Below the pieces are notes generated by a model, which saw nothing but the letters and a program-made list of their open reading frames with translations, did no database searches and was not told the DNA's origin. The position numbers and the translations under genes are program-made. 64,000 nucleotides of DNA from Loxodes magnus (Eukaryota; Ciliophora; Karyorelictea; Loxodida; Loxodidae): contig CAMPDV010000138.1 in the NCBI GenBank assembly GCA_946699065.1, forward strand, positions 124,001 through 188,000, read 5' to 3'. This document shows positions 47,178 to 60,050 of this stretch, in pieces (the stretch's first letter is position 1; every line of letters begins with the position of its first letter).

Positions 47178-47240
47178 AGAGCTGCGTACCAATGAGAGTG
47201 TTACGCGCTCTATAATCAAATTTATTTATTTATCATTTTA
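47178..47240 (+). mobile_element. Element 3' terminus: hairpin plus ATTT tail
   Basis: Stem AGAGC...GCTCT (47,178-47,211), then ATAATCAAATTTATTTATTT, the same end as at 36.3 kb but on the plus strand. Confidence 0.65.
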
Positions 47241-47443
47241 AAAATATTTAATTTTTAAGTCTATATTACTTATTTGCTAAATTAATTGCTGCATTGCTTC
47301 CTATAATTACTTATTTTCTGATTATAACAAATAAATCTCAAACTAGGTATCTTATTGTTAGTTAGAAGATTGATTTTAGGTGAATTGTTTCTTAGATGTC
47401 ATTTTATTTATTATTCTAATAAATAAATAATAAATACAATTAT

Positions 47444-48510
47444 AGAGCGCGCAGCATCGTTAATGCTCAATTCTTTTATTAATAATATTAAAAAAGTGTT
47501 CTCATACTTCTTTTTGTCATTCTCTCAGTTCGATGAGTCAAGCCAACTTCTCTTAGGAGAATATATTCATTAAAAATTATTCTTAAATCTTGAACCGAAT
47601 GCTCCAGTCTTCTTGAATAAGATAAAAAAGAATTAGTAGCTAAATTATTAGCAATCCATCTATCAAACTTTTATGTTGTTAGTGAGACCCTTAGACAAGT
47701 TAGGCTTGTCTCTTCCAATTTTGTCTGCCCTTCCCCGTGGTGGCATCTAGTACGAAAAAACTCGCAATGCAGTATAATTGCACCAGATTGATTACTAATT
47801 CTCCTCAGTCGCTATCCATATTTTTTATATAATAATTATTATTTATTGTGATGTCCCTTTCAATTAAGTTCTTTACCGTATAAATATTTAAATTTATTGA
47901 AAATAATTTTTTTAGCAGAATTTTGATAGTCTTATCCGTTTTTTGTTGCATTAAAATTTATCTACCAGTATTCCTTTCACCTATCTTAATTATAGGTGCT
48001 GACTAAAATTTAGATTAGCTCTAAATATTAATAAAGCTGATATCTTTGATTCCTTTAAATTTAGTATTTAAATATTTTCCATTCGGTATTTTAAATCTAT
48101 AAATATTACTTTCTAGAATAGCAAAATATTTAATTATTCTATTTAAAAGTTTCTTTCTTTCAGTTTTAACTTATTTTGAAACTTCTAATAGAATCTTAAA
48201 AAATATCAAAACTCTTTACAATATCAGCATTTTTTTCTTCCTTATTGTCTATAATAGTTGAGGTGCTGGTTCAACGTCTATGGGATCTTTTTAAGAAAAT
48301 CTTTTTAGAAAGAAATTTTTCTAAAATCTCAGCAAACTTAATTATCTTTAATTCTTTTTATTAAAATCGCATATTAATTTCCTTCATATAATAAAATAAT
48401 ATAATTATTTAATTCAGCTTTAAAATTTTGGCATCCAATTTTATCAAAGTCGTGTTAGATTTTAAATTTGGAATTTGGTCCAAAATAGTTTACAATTATA
48501 ATACTAGTGC
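47444..48510 (-). pseudogene. Retroelement relic with degraded zinc knuckle and terminal hairpin
   Basis: Minus-strand coding-like sequence starts near 48,510 (YFGPNSKFKIQHDFDKIG). It has a degraded knuckle CWYCKEFWYFLRF near 48,230 (W from UGA), shifts frame, and continues into a GC-richer part (SDWGELVINLV...). That part aligns with the island at 35.5-35.9 kb. It ends in the hairpin at 47,444-47,474 and a TTTAT-rich tail, facing the element end at 47,240. Confidence 0.5.
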
Positions 48511-48519
48511 TAATTTTAA

Positions 48520-49240
48520 TTTTGAATAATTAAGAGTTTTGAGAATCATATGACAACTCTGATTATAATTTGTCTTTAATTTGTGAGACTTTTTTGATAA
48601 GTTTTTAATTTGGATTGATAAGATAATAATAAAGTATTGATATTAATGATATAATGATATAATTAAATTGCTATATAAGTATAAGTTTAGATAATTTACT
48701 AGTATCATATTTTTAAGTTTAAAAGTATAAAAGTTATATTAATAAAACTTATATTAAACTAAGTGCTAGATTTTCTACTAATATTCTTTTTAAGCTAAAA
48801 GTGCATCTATTAGTTTAAATACTTTAAAGAATTATATAAATTTAAAAAGGAAAGTTACACTACAGGAAATAAAATAATTATTTTAATAATTTTTTAAATC
48901 TCAAACAACTTCAAAGGTAAATATGAATAATATATTTTTGTTTGTATGTATGCAAAATGCTTGATAAGTTAAAGTTATTTATTTGTAAACCATTAGTTAT
49001 TTACTTTAATTTTTTTATTTTCATACTAGCTTTACAGCAACCTATAAGGATAGTTTTCATATACTAGTAGAATTTTATTTTATAAGTTTTAATTTAATAA
49101 TCTTTTAATTGCAATATTTAAAAAAATTTAGCTATATTGAGAAGTTATAAGGATAAAAAAAAATTGTATTCTTAAAATTTTTAGCAGTCAACTGGAACTT
49201 ATAATTTTAATATTTTTAGCAAGTACAAAAGATGTTAAAG
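48520..49240. other. AT-rich non-coding stretch
   Basis: Nothing recognised. Confidence 0.45.
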
Positions 49241-49880
49241 TTCTATGAAATGAGGATAGATATTTAATTTATGTTTTCTAGTCCGCTTCCTCTTGTAAAA
49301 CCCATTGAAGAAGTGATTAGAATATAATATTATTAAGAAGCTACTTTACGCTATAAAGACATGCTAATTGAACAAATCTTCTGATAACAACTTGAAGGAT
49401 TTTAGAAATTTCCTGAGAAAAATTATTAAACTTAGTAAAAATCTAGGAAGAAATAATTCCAAACTTTAGTTTGCGCACTTAATTTTACAATACTCAATAT
49501 GATTTATATTCACGTATTATTCTGTGAAAAACGTGTTCTGCTCATACGGAGGTAAAGGCTAGTTTGAGTATACCTTTGAATGTGCATTCTAATTCTATTT
49601 GGAATTATACGAAATTTAACTGATTACTTTCCCTAGAAACCTGAAAAAAAATTAATAGCTTGTGACTAAGTCTACATAAATTAACAATTAACTTCTCATA
49701 AATAAACAAATGAAGGCCTTCAATTAAAAATTTTTCACAAGAGTATACAACAAAAAATTGAAATCGCAGAACAAAACATAAACAATTAACTTGAGTTTAA
49801 AGAAGAAACAAGAAAGAAATTACAAAAATTAATAGTGAAATGATGGAATTATATGAACATACTAAAATGAAGTATTTACT
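49240..49880 (+). CDS. Possible unrecognised gene, frames broken
   Basis: Coding-like segments lie in different plus frames: PIEEVIRIQYYQEATLRYKD, then NVFCSYGGKGQFEYTFECAF, then a Gln/Glu/Lys coiled coil near the end. Frame changes could be tiny introns like the 17-nt one at 33.35 kb or decay; I found no convincing GT-AG pair. Another coding-like piece (GFGDEKRSSKERFFRKLDN, 50,588 on) might be a later exon. Function unknown. Confidence 0.3.
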
Positions 49881-51635
49881 CATATCAGTAACTTCAAGTC
49901 ATTAATATTTTTATCAAAGTGAATTCTTCTTAAATTTTAAAATATTTATAACACTTTTAGTAAAAAATGAATTATTATTATAGTTTATTTGTTAATAAAT
50001 AGCTAAAGGAATAGAAACTTTTTTGCTTTGTTTGTCTTTTAATTTAAGAATTTACTAAATTATTTTTTTTAATCTTAGTAAATATTTTGGTATGCTAAAC
50101 TATTAAATATAAAAATTAAAATTAACAAAGATTAATTATTATAAAGATATATAACAAGAGGAAAAGTAATTAGAACTAAAAATGAGATAACAATGTTTAT
50201 TTAAGGTAAAAATATAGCTTATATTTATGAAATGCTGAAAATTTAGTCAAACTTATAATCTTTGTATCGATTCTTAGATCACATTTTGAAGTTATGATTT
50301 AAAACTTAAAAATTTAGTAAATTGAGTATTATAAAAACCATGTATAGCAAGAGTTGTCAAAAGCTTAAAGTTATTAAAAAAAGTTTAAATTAATTAAAAT
50401 TATTTGTTTAAGTTGAGAAAGTGAAATAGTAATTATCTGATAGCTTAAGAAAATATACTTTTTAGAAGAGAATGTTTGTAATTTCTATTATACTGATATG
50501 CGATATCAGTCAGCTCAATAGTACTTTTTTATATTTTCATGAATATCTTATATCTATTTCAAAATAATTAAGAATTTTATTTAAATAGGCTTTGGGGACG
50601 AAAAACGATCATCTAAAGAAAGATTCTTTAGAAAGTTAGATAACAGTGCTTTGGGATTAACTAATACTATTAAGAACTCTTAAAAGCTTTTATCTAAACA
50701 AGTGAAAATAAATAAATTTGATGATAATTAAATTATTAATTAATTTCCTTTTACCATTTAATATAATATAACTTCTTTATATCCTAATATTTAAACTTAA
50801 ATTAGCTTGCATACAGTTCTAATAATCCTATATTTAATTTAATTAAAAATTTAATTTAATTTAACTTAAACCAATTATAACTTATTGATCTATTATAAAT
50901 TTAAATTAATAAATTTTAAATTAATATTAAATTATTAATATAGGAATTATTGCTTCTAATATAATTATTATTTATAGTTAATATTATATTAAATTATATA
51001 AAATACATTTGTTTTACTAAGAAATGTTTGCTTTAATTACTTATTAAAGCTATCTTTACTATTTTACTTTTTATAATAATAATAAATCATATTCCTAATA
51101 TTTTTCTATCTATTATACATAATATTATTTAATTTATTGTCTTTAGTTTAATAGATAATTCTTAAAACCAACTAATAAAATAATATAATTAAGATAAATT
51201 ATAAAATAACTTTAATTTAGTTTAAAGAAAGATAAACTTTAAGCTTCTAATCAAAATAATTGCTACTTACTATTTATTTACTTAAATAAGCTTAAAATAA
51301 ATATTTGCTTTTGCAATGTTTATAGATAATTAGCTATGCTATAATTAGACAGTTAATGATATATTTTTAAATTATTATTTATTTTTTAAGTTAAATTTAT
51401 TAAATTGCTAGATATAAACAATCAATTATTTAAGCAACTCCTTAATATTTAAATTAAGTAGGAATTACCAAGAAATTTAAAATATTAGAATATATTAATT
51501 TAATCTAATTAAGAAATTTATTATTAAATTAATAACTTTATATTAGTAATATTTGCAGAGACTCTAAGTTAAGAGAGTTCTATTTTAGTAATTATTAAAG
51601 TATATAATTAAAGTATATAATTAAAGGAAGATTAT
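49881..51635. other. AT-rich stretch, mostly non-coding
   Basis: Apart from the possible exon at about 50,588-50,735, nothing is recognised. Confidence 0.45.
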
Positions 51636-51639
51636 AAAA

Positions 51640-52450
51640 AAAAATGAATTAATCTCTTCGACTCTCAAAAAATTAACTTAGAAACCTAAAGAGAAAAGCG
51701 GTAAAAGAAATTTAGAAAAATAATAGCAATAGGAGGAGTCAAGCTCTTCTTCAGAAGGTAAAGTTATGGTAGGATAAATAGAGATAAGTTAACCTAAAAA
51801 CGAAACTAATCAAAAACTTTAAATTTAATTAGACCAAATGTAAAAAGTAATCTCAAATTATGAAGAAACAATTTATAACTTAGGCGAAAAAATACGGGAA
51901 CTAATGAGTAACATAGAAGATTAGAACAACGAATTACTAATACTTAGAAGATAACTTATTTGTAGCAAATTAATAACGGAAGAATAACTCTGAACTTAAT
52001 CATAATAAAATTTTAAATAGGACACAAAAATGGAAATAGAAAAAATACCAATAGAATTAAAAACAGAATTGAATCCAGAAAAAGAAAAGTATTGCTACAA
52101 GTTTCATTAAAAGATTAGAAAATATAGAAAATAAATTATCATAAAAAAGAACGAAATAAAGACAATAATACAAACTTTGTTGATGTTGCAAATCAAATCA
52201 ACATATTTAAAAAAACTGTTGATAATGAAAGAAAATAAACGAATAAGAGCAGAAAAGAACATGGAGACAACTCAATAAACTATGAATAACTCCAACAGGG
52301 ATCTACAAATAAAAGCTTTTTGCAAGACCACTTGAACGGTTACAGTGGTAACCTTCCACTTAATAAAAAGGTCGTGGATCACACCCACGTTAAAAAAACT
52401 GTCCGCAGGAACTGGTTGCAATTCCAGAGAATGTAAAACTCTACTAACTT
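51640..52450 (+). pseudogene. ORF1-like coiled-coil relic with structured 3' end
   Basis: One open frame with Ser/Gln-rich start (EESSSSSEGKVMVGQ), coiled coil (IQLDQMQKVISNYEETIYN) and a damaged knuckle (YCYKFHQKIRKYRK). A GC-richer tail with possible stems (e.g. GTGG..CCAC around 52,345-52,360) and an ATT microsatellite at 52,455 follow. The start codon and family N-terminus are not found. Confidence 0.5.
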
Positions 52451-52488
52451 TAAGTATATTATTATTATTATTAATTAAAGGAAGATTT

Positions 52489-53365
52489 TAAAAGTTAAAG
52501 TTAAGTTTCTTTATTTTTCTTTATTTTCTACAATAAATTTTCCCATTAAAAACTTCTATCCTTTAAATGGTTCTGAGGATACTTAATTTTTTTTAATCCT
52601 TCATATGAAAAGTTATCTTGAAATCCTTCAGAGTTTGGATTATTTTTCTAATTTATTTTAATTTTTTCTATTAAATCTAAAAATAATTTTCTTATCTCTT
52701 AAAGCTCATATTTTGTTTAGGTTACTTTCTTATTATCCTCTGACTCCATTATTTAAGGTTCTAAAGCCCGACTCATTATCTTTTGACCCAATGTAGTAAT
52801 TTATTTCAATGGAAGTACAATTTTATTAGCTTAATTTATGGTGATTATAACAATAATGACAAAAGTGAGAAAGGCTATTATTGAAATTAAAATTGCAAAC
52901 ACTCCAAAATTTTTCTTAAATTCATCTTCGCTTTCTTCGGAGATTTTATCAATTTCGTCAATTTAAGTATAAGAGATTAAGACTCCAAGGCAGAAAGTCT
53001 AAATTATAAACTTACAGGTCTATATTTTTATTATGATGTATAGATAAATTTTCTGATGTAGTAGTATTAGGTACCATTGAAATATGTATACTTTAATACT
53101 TTTTTCTCTGAAATACTTTAATTAAAAATGACATCTTCCCATTCAAAATAACTGATTCCTGTTTTTTTATAGTCATATATTATATCAACTCCTGGGTCTA
53201 CTTCTCAAATTTTTACTCTATTACTTATTGAACCTCCATATGTTACAAAAACAGAAAATCCAGTTGCAAAAATTTCAAAAGAGTCAAAAAGATGAAGTAA
53301 GTAATTTCACTGTAGATCAGCAAAAGGGACAGCAAAAGGTTCTTAAAAAGGAATATTAGTATTGT
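52489..53365 (-). pseudogene. 3' fragment of the dCache/HAMP receptor gene
   Basis: Carries the second half of the ectodomain, the 17-nt intron (about 52,993-53,009), TM2 and tail, with few changes. The 5' half is missing: the fragment is joined at 53,366 to the TOP3B-UBC12 N-terminus, and the two reading frames do not match across the junction. Confidence 0.85.
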
Positions 53366-53369
53366 TGCT

Positions 53370-53599
53370 AATTCTATTTCCTCATAGTTTGAAAGAAATC
53401 CTGGAAATTATAGTTTATATAGATGTCTTTCTACATAAATAATAGTAAGATGAGTATCATAGTCTCATAAATTACCATCTAGCTCAATGTTTTAGTTATA
53501 TCTACTCTAACGTATAAATTAAAATCCAAAAGAATATTCAAAGCATTCTCTTAATGCTAAGGCGCAGTCTTGAGTTGAGCAAAAGACCACTGTTTTCAT
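53370..53599 (-). pseudogene. N-terminal fragment of the TOP3B-UBC12 gene
   Basis: ATG 53599, MKTVVFCSTQDCALALRECF and on to LSNYEEIE (about 76 codons), then the junction with the receptor fragment. It is closest to copy 1 (8,040-11,201) except for Lys at position 2. Confidence 0.85.
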
Positions 53600-55440
53600 T
53601 TTTATAATTAAATGATTTGACTAACTTAAATAGAAAACTTTAAAAACCTATCAATAAATAATTGCTTTTATTTAAATATTTAAGCTGTAAATATGAGAAG
53701 GAAGATTCTCTAAATAAACGCGATATTTTGCATTTACTTTCAGATCTTATGAAATAACTACAATATTCTAGCTAATTGATTCTATTTAATGAAATCTTCG
53801 TTTGCAAGCTCTAAAATTTACTATTTTTGGAAAATATTTCATTTTCTTAGATAGTATATTCAAATATATTTGAGATCTTATTACTCTAAAAAAAATTAAT
53901 ATAGTACATCTCACAATCCATATAATTTTTACTTTTTTATGTATTACTAAAATTAAGAAAGAAGCAATAATTAAAGCTTTTATAAAAATATCTAGATTTC
54001 ATGCGATAAGTAACTAGATTTTAATAAGTTAAAACCTTTAACTTTTAGTATATTAAGGATATTTCTCTTTCTTATAAAGTTATTTAGTATCTAAACATTA
54101 ATTTAGTTTTCTTTTTTCATTATCATTTACTCTTCATCTATTCTTTTCGAATTGCAATGCTTAATTAATTTTTAAGCACCTTTCTTTTAATTTAATATAT
54201 AAAAAATATAATTCAATCATCATTATCAGCAATAGCTCTAAACTCATTAATCTTAATATTTAGAAGTATAACTTAAATTAATTTTTATAATTAAGAGAAG
54301 ATAATAAATTAACTTAGATTTATCTATAAAAATATGAAGAAAAAATTAAAAATAAAGATAGGATCATATTAGCTTAAAGGTATACTTAGATTATACTAAT
54401 TAAGTCAATAAGATCTAATTAATAATTTATCTTTTATATTTAACAAATATTAATAACAATAGCTTCCAATTTTATTTTATTCCTTCTTATGAGAAAACAA
54501 CTGAATAGCCAAAACTCTCTCTATTTTATAATTAAAAAGTAGTTTTTCTTGCTATTTCCAAATTCTTTTCATATAAAAAGGATTTAATAATAATAAAAAT
54601 GATTATACTTGTTCATTAATAAATAAATGAATGTAATGATTTGATAGTAAATTAAATAGACTAAGAAAAGTAGAATCTAAATAAAGCATAAAAATCTCAC
54701 ATCAACATTTTAATAAAGCATTTTATACTTTCTTTTAGCAAATAAGTAATTTCCCCTTTATTAATAGATCTTGCTATTTAACTTTTATTTATGAATCATA
54801 TGCTCTTTATGACTTCATCAAATATATTTTTAATTTTCTTAAGCAAACTTAATAACCAATTGAAGGAAGCTTTAAGGTTCCATTATCTAAATAACAATTA
54901 GAAAACTTAATAAAAATAATTGTTTACAGTTTACTTTAACTAATTATTAGCATATATCCATAAAGTATCTATAAAGGGTTGTTTTAATTAATATATTGTA
55001 ATAATAATTAATAAGCGTGAATATAAAGAATCAAAAGAATATGAAAATAATAATAAAATATTTTATTAGATATTTCACACTATTATTTAAATTTAAAGCA
55101 AAGCTTCTTATAAGATTGCATTATACTAAATTAAAATTATAGTAAAAGATAAACTAGAAAAATCTTATTTTTATTTATAAATAAATATCTAATTTTTAAA
55201 AATTTTAAGTTATTTTAGTAATTTTATTTTTTAATCAGTTTATTAATTTAATTTTAAGCAAGCTAAAAATAACAAATAATAAAGAGGATAAAATTAAATT
55301 AAATTTAGAGATTATTAATCTTCCTACTAGAAACTTTTAGTCTTTATGGTGGTTTGTAATTTATAGTGATAACTGTAAATTTTTATTAAAAAGTAAGTTG
55401 TTAAGTTAATCATTAAAATAACTGTTCGACTTCCGGCTTA
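53600..55440. other. AT-rich non-coding stretch (duplicate of 11.2-12.87 kb)
   Basis: No gene seen. It contains the junction at about 55,255 where the source switches from the 12.87 kb region to the 14.64 kb region. Confidence 0.55.
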
Positions 55441-56258
55441 ATTGAAGTTTTAATTTATAAAATCTACGTTCCTGCATGCACGTTCATTGTATTGTTCTTT
55501 TTCTTGACTTCTCTCTTTTGAATAATCTGAATTGAGAATTTTTTTTCTGATTTTCCCATTTCCCGATGGGAAGAATTCCGTCATTCGCTACTTCAGTAGC
55601 TATTAGTTAACATGTCTCCAGATATTCATTCTTATTTTTTTCTATTGGGGACATTTCAGCCATAAATGTCAAGTACTGTTGCAAATATAGCGTCTTTTTC
55701 TTGCTCTAGGAAATGTCTTTTCTTGTTTCTCTATTTCCATCTTCATGATTTATCAAATCCTTACTTATTATAAACATCTCTTCCTTCTGAGAGTTTAATT
55801 CCTCTTCGAGTTTTTTTATGTTTCTAATAAGTTGATAAATCAGCTGTTTCATTTCTAAGTGTTCATTTATTCTATTTCAGTATTGTCTTAATCAAAGGTA
55901 ATAGAATCTATATTGAATTATTGTACTTTACCTTCTTCGTTTATTATTATTTTTTTCAGTGATTATTTTTATCGATTCAGTTGAGTGGTCTCTTTTTTCA
56001 GTTTTCAATGGAGCTATGTTGACTTTTTGTTCTGAATTTTTATCTCAGTTCTTACTTGTCCTTCGATGGAAGTGATCCTCTTTATTTTAATTTGTAGGAG
56101 TTAGTATTTTTTATAAGTTCTTCTAATCTATTAGATAGTTCTGGTTATTTTTATTAAGAAAAGCGTTAATTTGAAGAAGACGTGGTGAGAATATGTGCTA
56201 CTGGTTTTCTCTTTTGTTCTGAGGAGATGGTATAAAAACCCTTCTTGAAGTCAGCCAT
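55440..56258 (-). pseudogene. ORF1-type relic, duplicate of 14,830-15,654
   Basis: ATG 56258, MADFKKGFYTISSEQ. It keeps one base that the left copy lost (near 55,800), restoring LEEELNSQKEEMF in frame. It is still not open throughout. Confidence 0.6.
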
Positions 56259-57309
56259 TTTATATTATAAGTTGTCAAGTAATAAAATAAATAAAAAACT
56301 TATATTTTTAATTTGATAATATAAAATAAAACTTATATGAAATTAAAATAAAGTAGCTATAATATTCTATTTAGTTCAAAAATACACATTTTTTTAATTT
56401 AAAAGCTTCTCTTTAAAAATAGATCATATTTTCTTATTAATCTATCCTTAATGAAACTTTCTACTTTTTTTCTGCCATTCTTGATAGAAAAGCTTCCTTT
56501 TTCAAAATAGAAGCAGCTAATTACTAAGTTTTAGTTATTTATTATACTTTATTAGTAAATTAAAGGATTATAAAATAAAGATATATATTTAAATCTCTAA
56601 TTTAGAGTGTGTAACAAATATCATTTAAAGATTAAAAAATGTTTTATTAAAGTTAAAATTTTCCATATTTTATGAAATAAGAAAAATAATTTAAGCAGTG
56701 CATATATAACACAAAATTAATACTAAAAATTTGAAGAAAATTGTTGGTAAAAATCTTAAAATTTAAAATCTAAATTAAGATTATTTTCTTAGTAAATATT
56801 CTAAAATTAAATAAAAAGAATACTGAAATCCTTTGTGTTTAAAGCTTAAAACTTATTTCTCATATATTTTATATTCTCTTTTGAATTGCTATCTAATTTT
56901 ATTTTATCAGCTAAGAATTTCTTGTAATTAAAATAAATTAATGATGCTAAATACTTTTAAGGAAATTAAATTTAATTATATTTAATAAATAAGGCACTCT
57001 ATATTCTTTAATGAACTAATATTTTATAAAACTTTATTATCTTATCATGTATGTAGCTTAATAAGACTGTCTGTTTTTTACAATTTTAAATAAGCATAAG
57101 CTTAACCTTATATCTTAAAATATTAATGGTTACTAAGTATTTTATTGTATTCTTTAAAAAACCAAATTAATCTTCTAGGTGACAAGATTAAATATTAAAG
57201 AAATCTTACTATTAAATCTAGCAATTTAATTTTTAATTTTTTCACATAATTATTTTCTTCCCAAATATTAGTATGAATATATATATTTTTAATTAGGAAT
57301 AAGCAATAC

Positions 57310-57602
57310 TCCAACTGAGACTAACTTAACACAAGTACTAGGAAGTTCTTCAGAAGCAACAAACTGAACAAAAATTCTGGCAGGAGCCAAGAGGAAAAAA
57401 CTGGAGGCATTGAGTAACGGTTGTTGAAAGCTGCCAGAAGACTAGGTCTCTTGGAGCATGACTTCGACTATGCCCTATTAGAAGACAGAATTCCCAAAGG
57501 AGTGAAGCGCTGGAGGAAACTTTTAAGGAGAAATTATTAACTTTATAAAAAATAAATTTAAAGAGCTGCCCACCATCGAGAGAGCTACACGCTCTATAAT
57601 AG
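57310..57602 (+). pseudogene. C-terminal retroelement fragment, duplicate of 16,724-17,036
   Basis: Same basic helical tail (LLEHDFDYALL), with a small deletion near 57,532 that breaks the frame earlier than in the left copy. The terminal-type hairpin is at 57,562-57,595. Confidence 0.5.
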
Positions 57603-57905
57603 AGTTAATTAATTTCAACTAAAAAAGTTTTTGAACCGGAAACTCCTTTCCGATTGCACGACCCGACGCTCTCTTTTTATGGAATAACGGGGATATCCAG
57701 TTGTGCTCCAGGCACAGCTGCTAGGGAGCTCCATCGCTATGAGCAGCCGGGTTTCAAGCCCCTACCAAGAACTGATAATCTCAAAGAAAGCGTTCCCTTC
57801 AGAAAATGACTCTGACAAGGGACTTTCTCAACGACAGGAAAGGAACTTGTTCCTAGCCATAAAACTAGAAAGTGTGGTCATGAAGGTCATTTTCAGCTCC
57901 CACTA
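57603..57905 (+). ncRNA. Structured RNA at LINE 3' end (copy B)
   Basis: Duplicate of 17,037-17,320. Here the stem GTGC/GCAC (57,703-57,715) is perfect, where the left copy has a mismatch; the stem AACGGG/CCAGTT has gained one mismatch. Confidence 0.65.
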
Positions 57906-57964
57906 TCTTTTCAATTATCTCTATAATCGAGTTTATTTATTTGTTTATTTATGAATAAAAGTGT

Positions 57965-58865
57965 TTGGCCTTCTTGAAGTATTTCAACCTATTTCTAGCC
58001 TGCCTCCATATTGCACCAGAGGCTAAAATCAAATTTTCGTACTCCAACCACTGTCCTGAATTGCTTATTCTTAAAGTCTCAAATTCCTCTTCCATTACTA
58101 GTTATCTTTTTTCTTTTATATATTCCCAAGAACGTTCATCCATAACTGTTCTCTACTCTTAATTAATTTGAACCGCTGCTACCTCTTCCTTTTTTCCTAC
58201 TGTTGTCTTTGCTTTTGCCAGTAACTCCGTTTGAAATTTAGAAATTTACTTTCTTCACAAGTGTTCTCTTGACCCACAGTAGTAGCAAGATTCACTTCTC
58301 GCTTGTATAAAGTCTTGTTAACTTCAATTTCTTCGATCTCCATTTTATCTTATTTCTTCCTTGATTCAATTTACTTTCGCAATTTCTGCTGATTTTCTAT
58401 TAGCTGTGTTAATTTACCATCAAATTCTAAGTATTTTTAATCTTGATTCTGGAATTAGTTGTTTTGACTCTGAGATATGTTCCAGAAAGCGATTAGATCT
58501 CTTTCATGAGTCTTGATTCGATTTCCTCTTGTTTATTTAGATTCTTCTATTAGTTTGTCATTGTTCTTTTTCAGCTTCCTGACCTAGAGGTTTATTTTGA
58601 TGAGCTATTCCGTACTCTTCTAACTAGAAGGAATGAACTCTGAGATCTCCTAGCGAAGAGCAGACTTCATCTGCTGATTCGATTTCTCTTATGAGGTTGG
58701 AGTTATTGTATGTGCTATCTTCTGAGCTAGTTTCTGTTCCTCTCCAGGTTATTAGGATTAAGAAAAAGGTTAGTGTTGAGAGAAAGAAGACTATCCAAGA
58801 TTGGATTAAGGTTTCTTGTCCAATTTTTTGGAGGTGGTGTAGAAATCTCTTTTGAATCCTTCCAT
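57965..58865 (-). pseudogene. ORF1-type gene, inverted copy (right block)
   Basis: Keeps ATG at 58865 (MEGFKRDFYTTSKK) where the left copy has ATA. It stays in frame through the coiled coil and the IAFWNIS motif (TGG). A one-base loss just before the knuckle (near 58,290) breaks it. Confidence 0.7.
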
Positions 58866-59229
58866 TTTATATTTAAATCTATATTTGTTTAGTTTTTTTC
58901 AGTAAATATGTATTTAAATATCTTTTTATAATTAAAGAAAATAATTCCAGTTCGTTCAATTAAGCAAATGAAGCTATATAATTATTTTCTCTCTTTTAAC
59001 TACCTAGCTTATCAAATGCAATGGTATCATTATAAATAATTCAATCTTCTTTAATTTTATAGTTTTCTTATTAATGTGGTATAGATTAAATTTGAAAAAA
59101 GAACATAAAGTTAAATTTATTTTGAAAATACTTGATTAATAATAATTTTTTACTTTTTATTAAAAATTTTATTATCAAGTAAGTTATTATATTAGTTTAG
59201 CACTATATCTAATTAAAATGCTCATATGC

Positions 59230-60050
59230 TTCTTTCTTTAGACTTACACGAATATAAAACTAAATATTTGGTGTTCTTGGAAATATTTCAAACTCTTTTC
59301 CGCCAACCTCTTATATTGTTCTAGAGACTAAATATACATTTAAAAGTCTCTACAACTCTTCTCCTTGCTATGCATACTTTCACTGAGATATCCTTTCGTC
59401 TAGATAATGATTGATATCTTTCATCTTGCATGTTTTCCAAATTTGTTGCAATATAATCTTTCTCTTTTAGTTTTAGTTGTTGTTGTATCTTCTTTCTATA
59501 TTCCAACTTCTTTTAGTAGTTCCAGTATTCTTATTTAAATTTTTGAAATTTCTAACATCTTTTCCACAGATACATTCTAGAGTTACAATAATAACATATT
59601 TTGCTTCAATTTCACTGTTTTTCTTCTATTTTTTCTAACTTGTTGATCAGATCTTTCTTCTTCTATTGATAGTTTTGAGATAACTGTTCTAGTCTTGTGA
59701 AATATTTCAAAATGCATTAAGGGCTCTTTCCTAGGTAATAAGTCTCAATCCTATTTCCTCTGCAAGTTCAAGTTTTTCCGTTAACTTATTATTGTCTTCT
59801 TCAATTTTTTTTATCTCTTCTTGGAGGTCCAGCGCCACTTTAATCAGTTAATCATAGCTTATTTGCTGCTATGTGGTGAGATCCGAGACTTCCGAGCGCA
59901 TTATATTTTTATCCTATTTTCTAGGCTTTCCTTCAGAGGTGAGAGACTCATCCTGTTGAGTGACCTTTTTGCTACCCTTTTCCTGATCCTAGCTTTTCTA
60001 GGATGTTGTTAACTTTTTTTGGAACTACAAAGAATCCTGATATCTTTTTA
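59230..60050 (-). pseudogene. Diverged ORF1 relic, duplicate of 18,660-19,490
   Basis: Coiled coil, then ALNAFWNIS with TGA at 59,707-59,709. The knuckle reads CYYCNSRMYLWKRC and includes bases deleted in the left copy. It lacks another piece present there, so each copy has lost a different segment. Confidence 0.6.
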
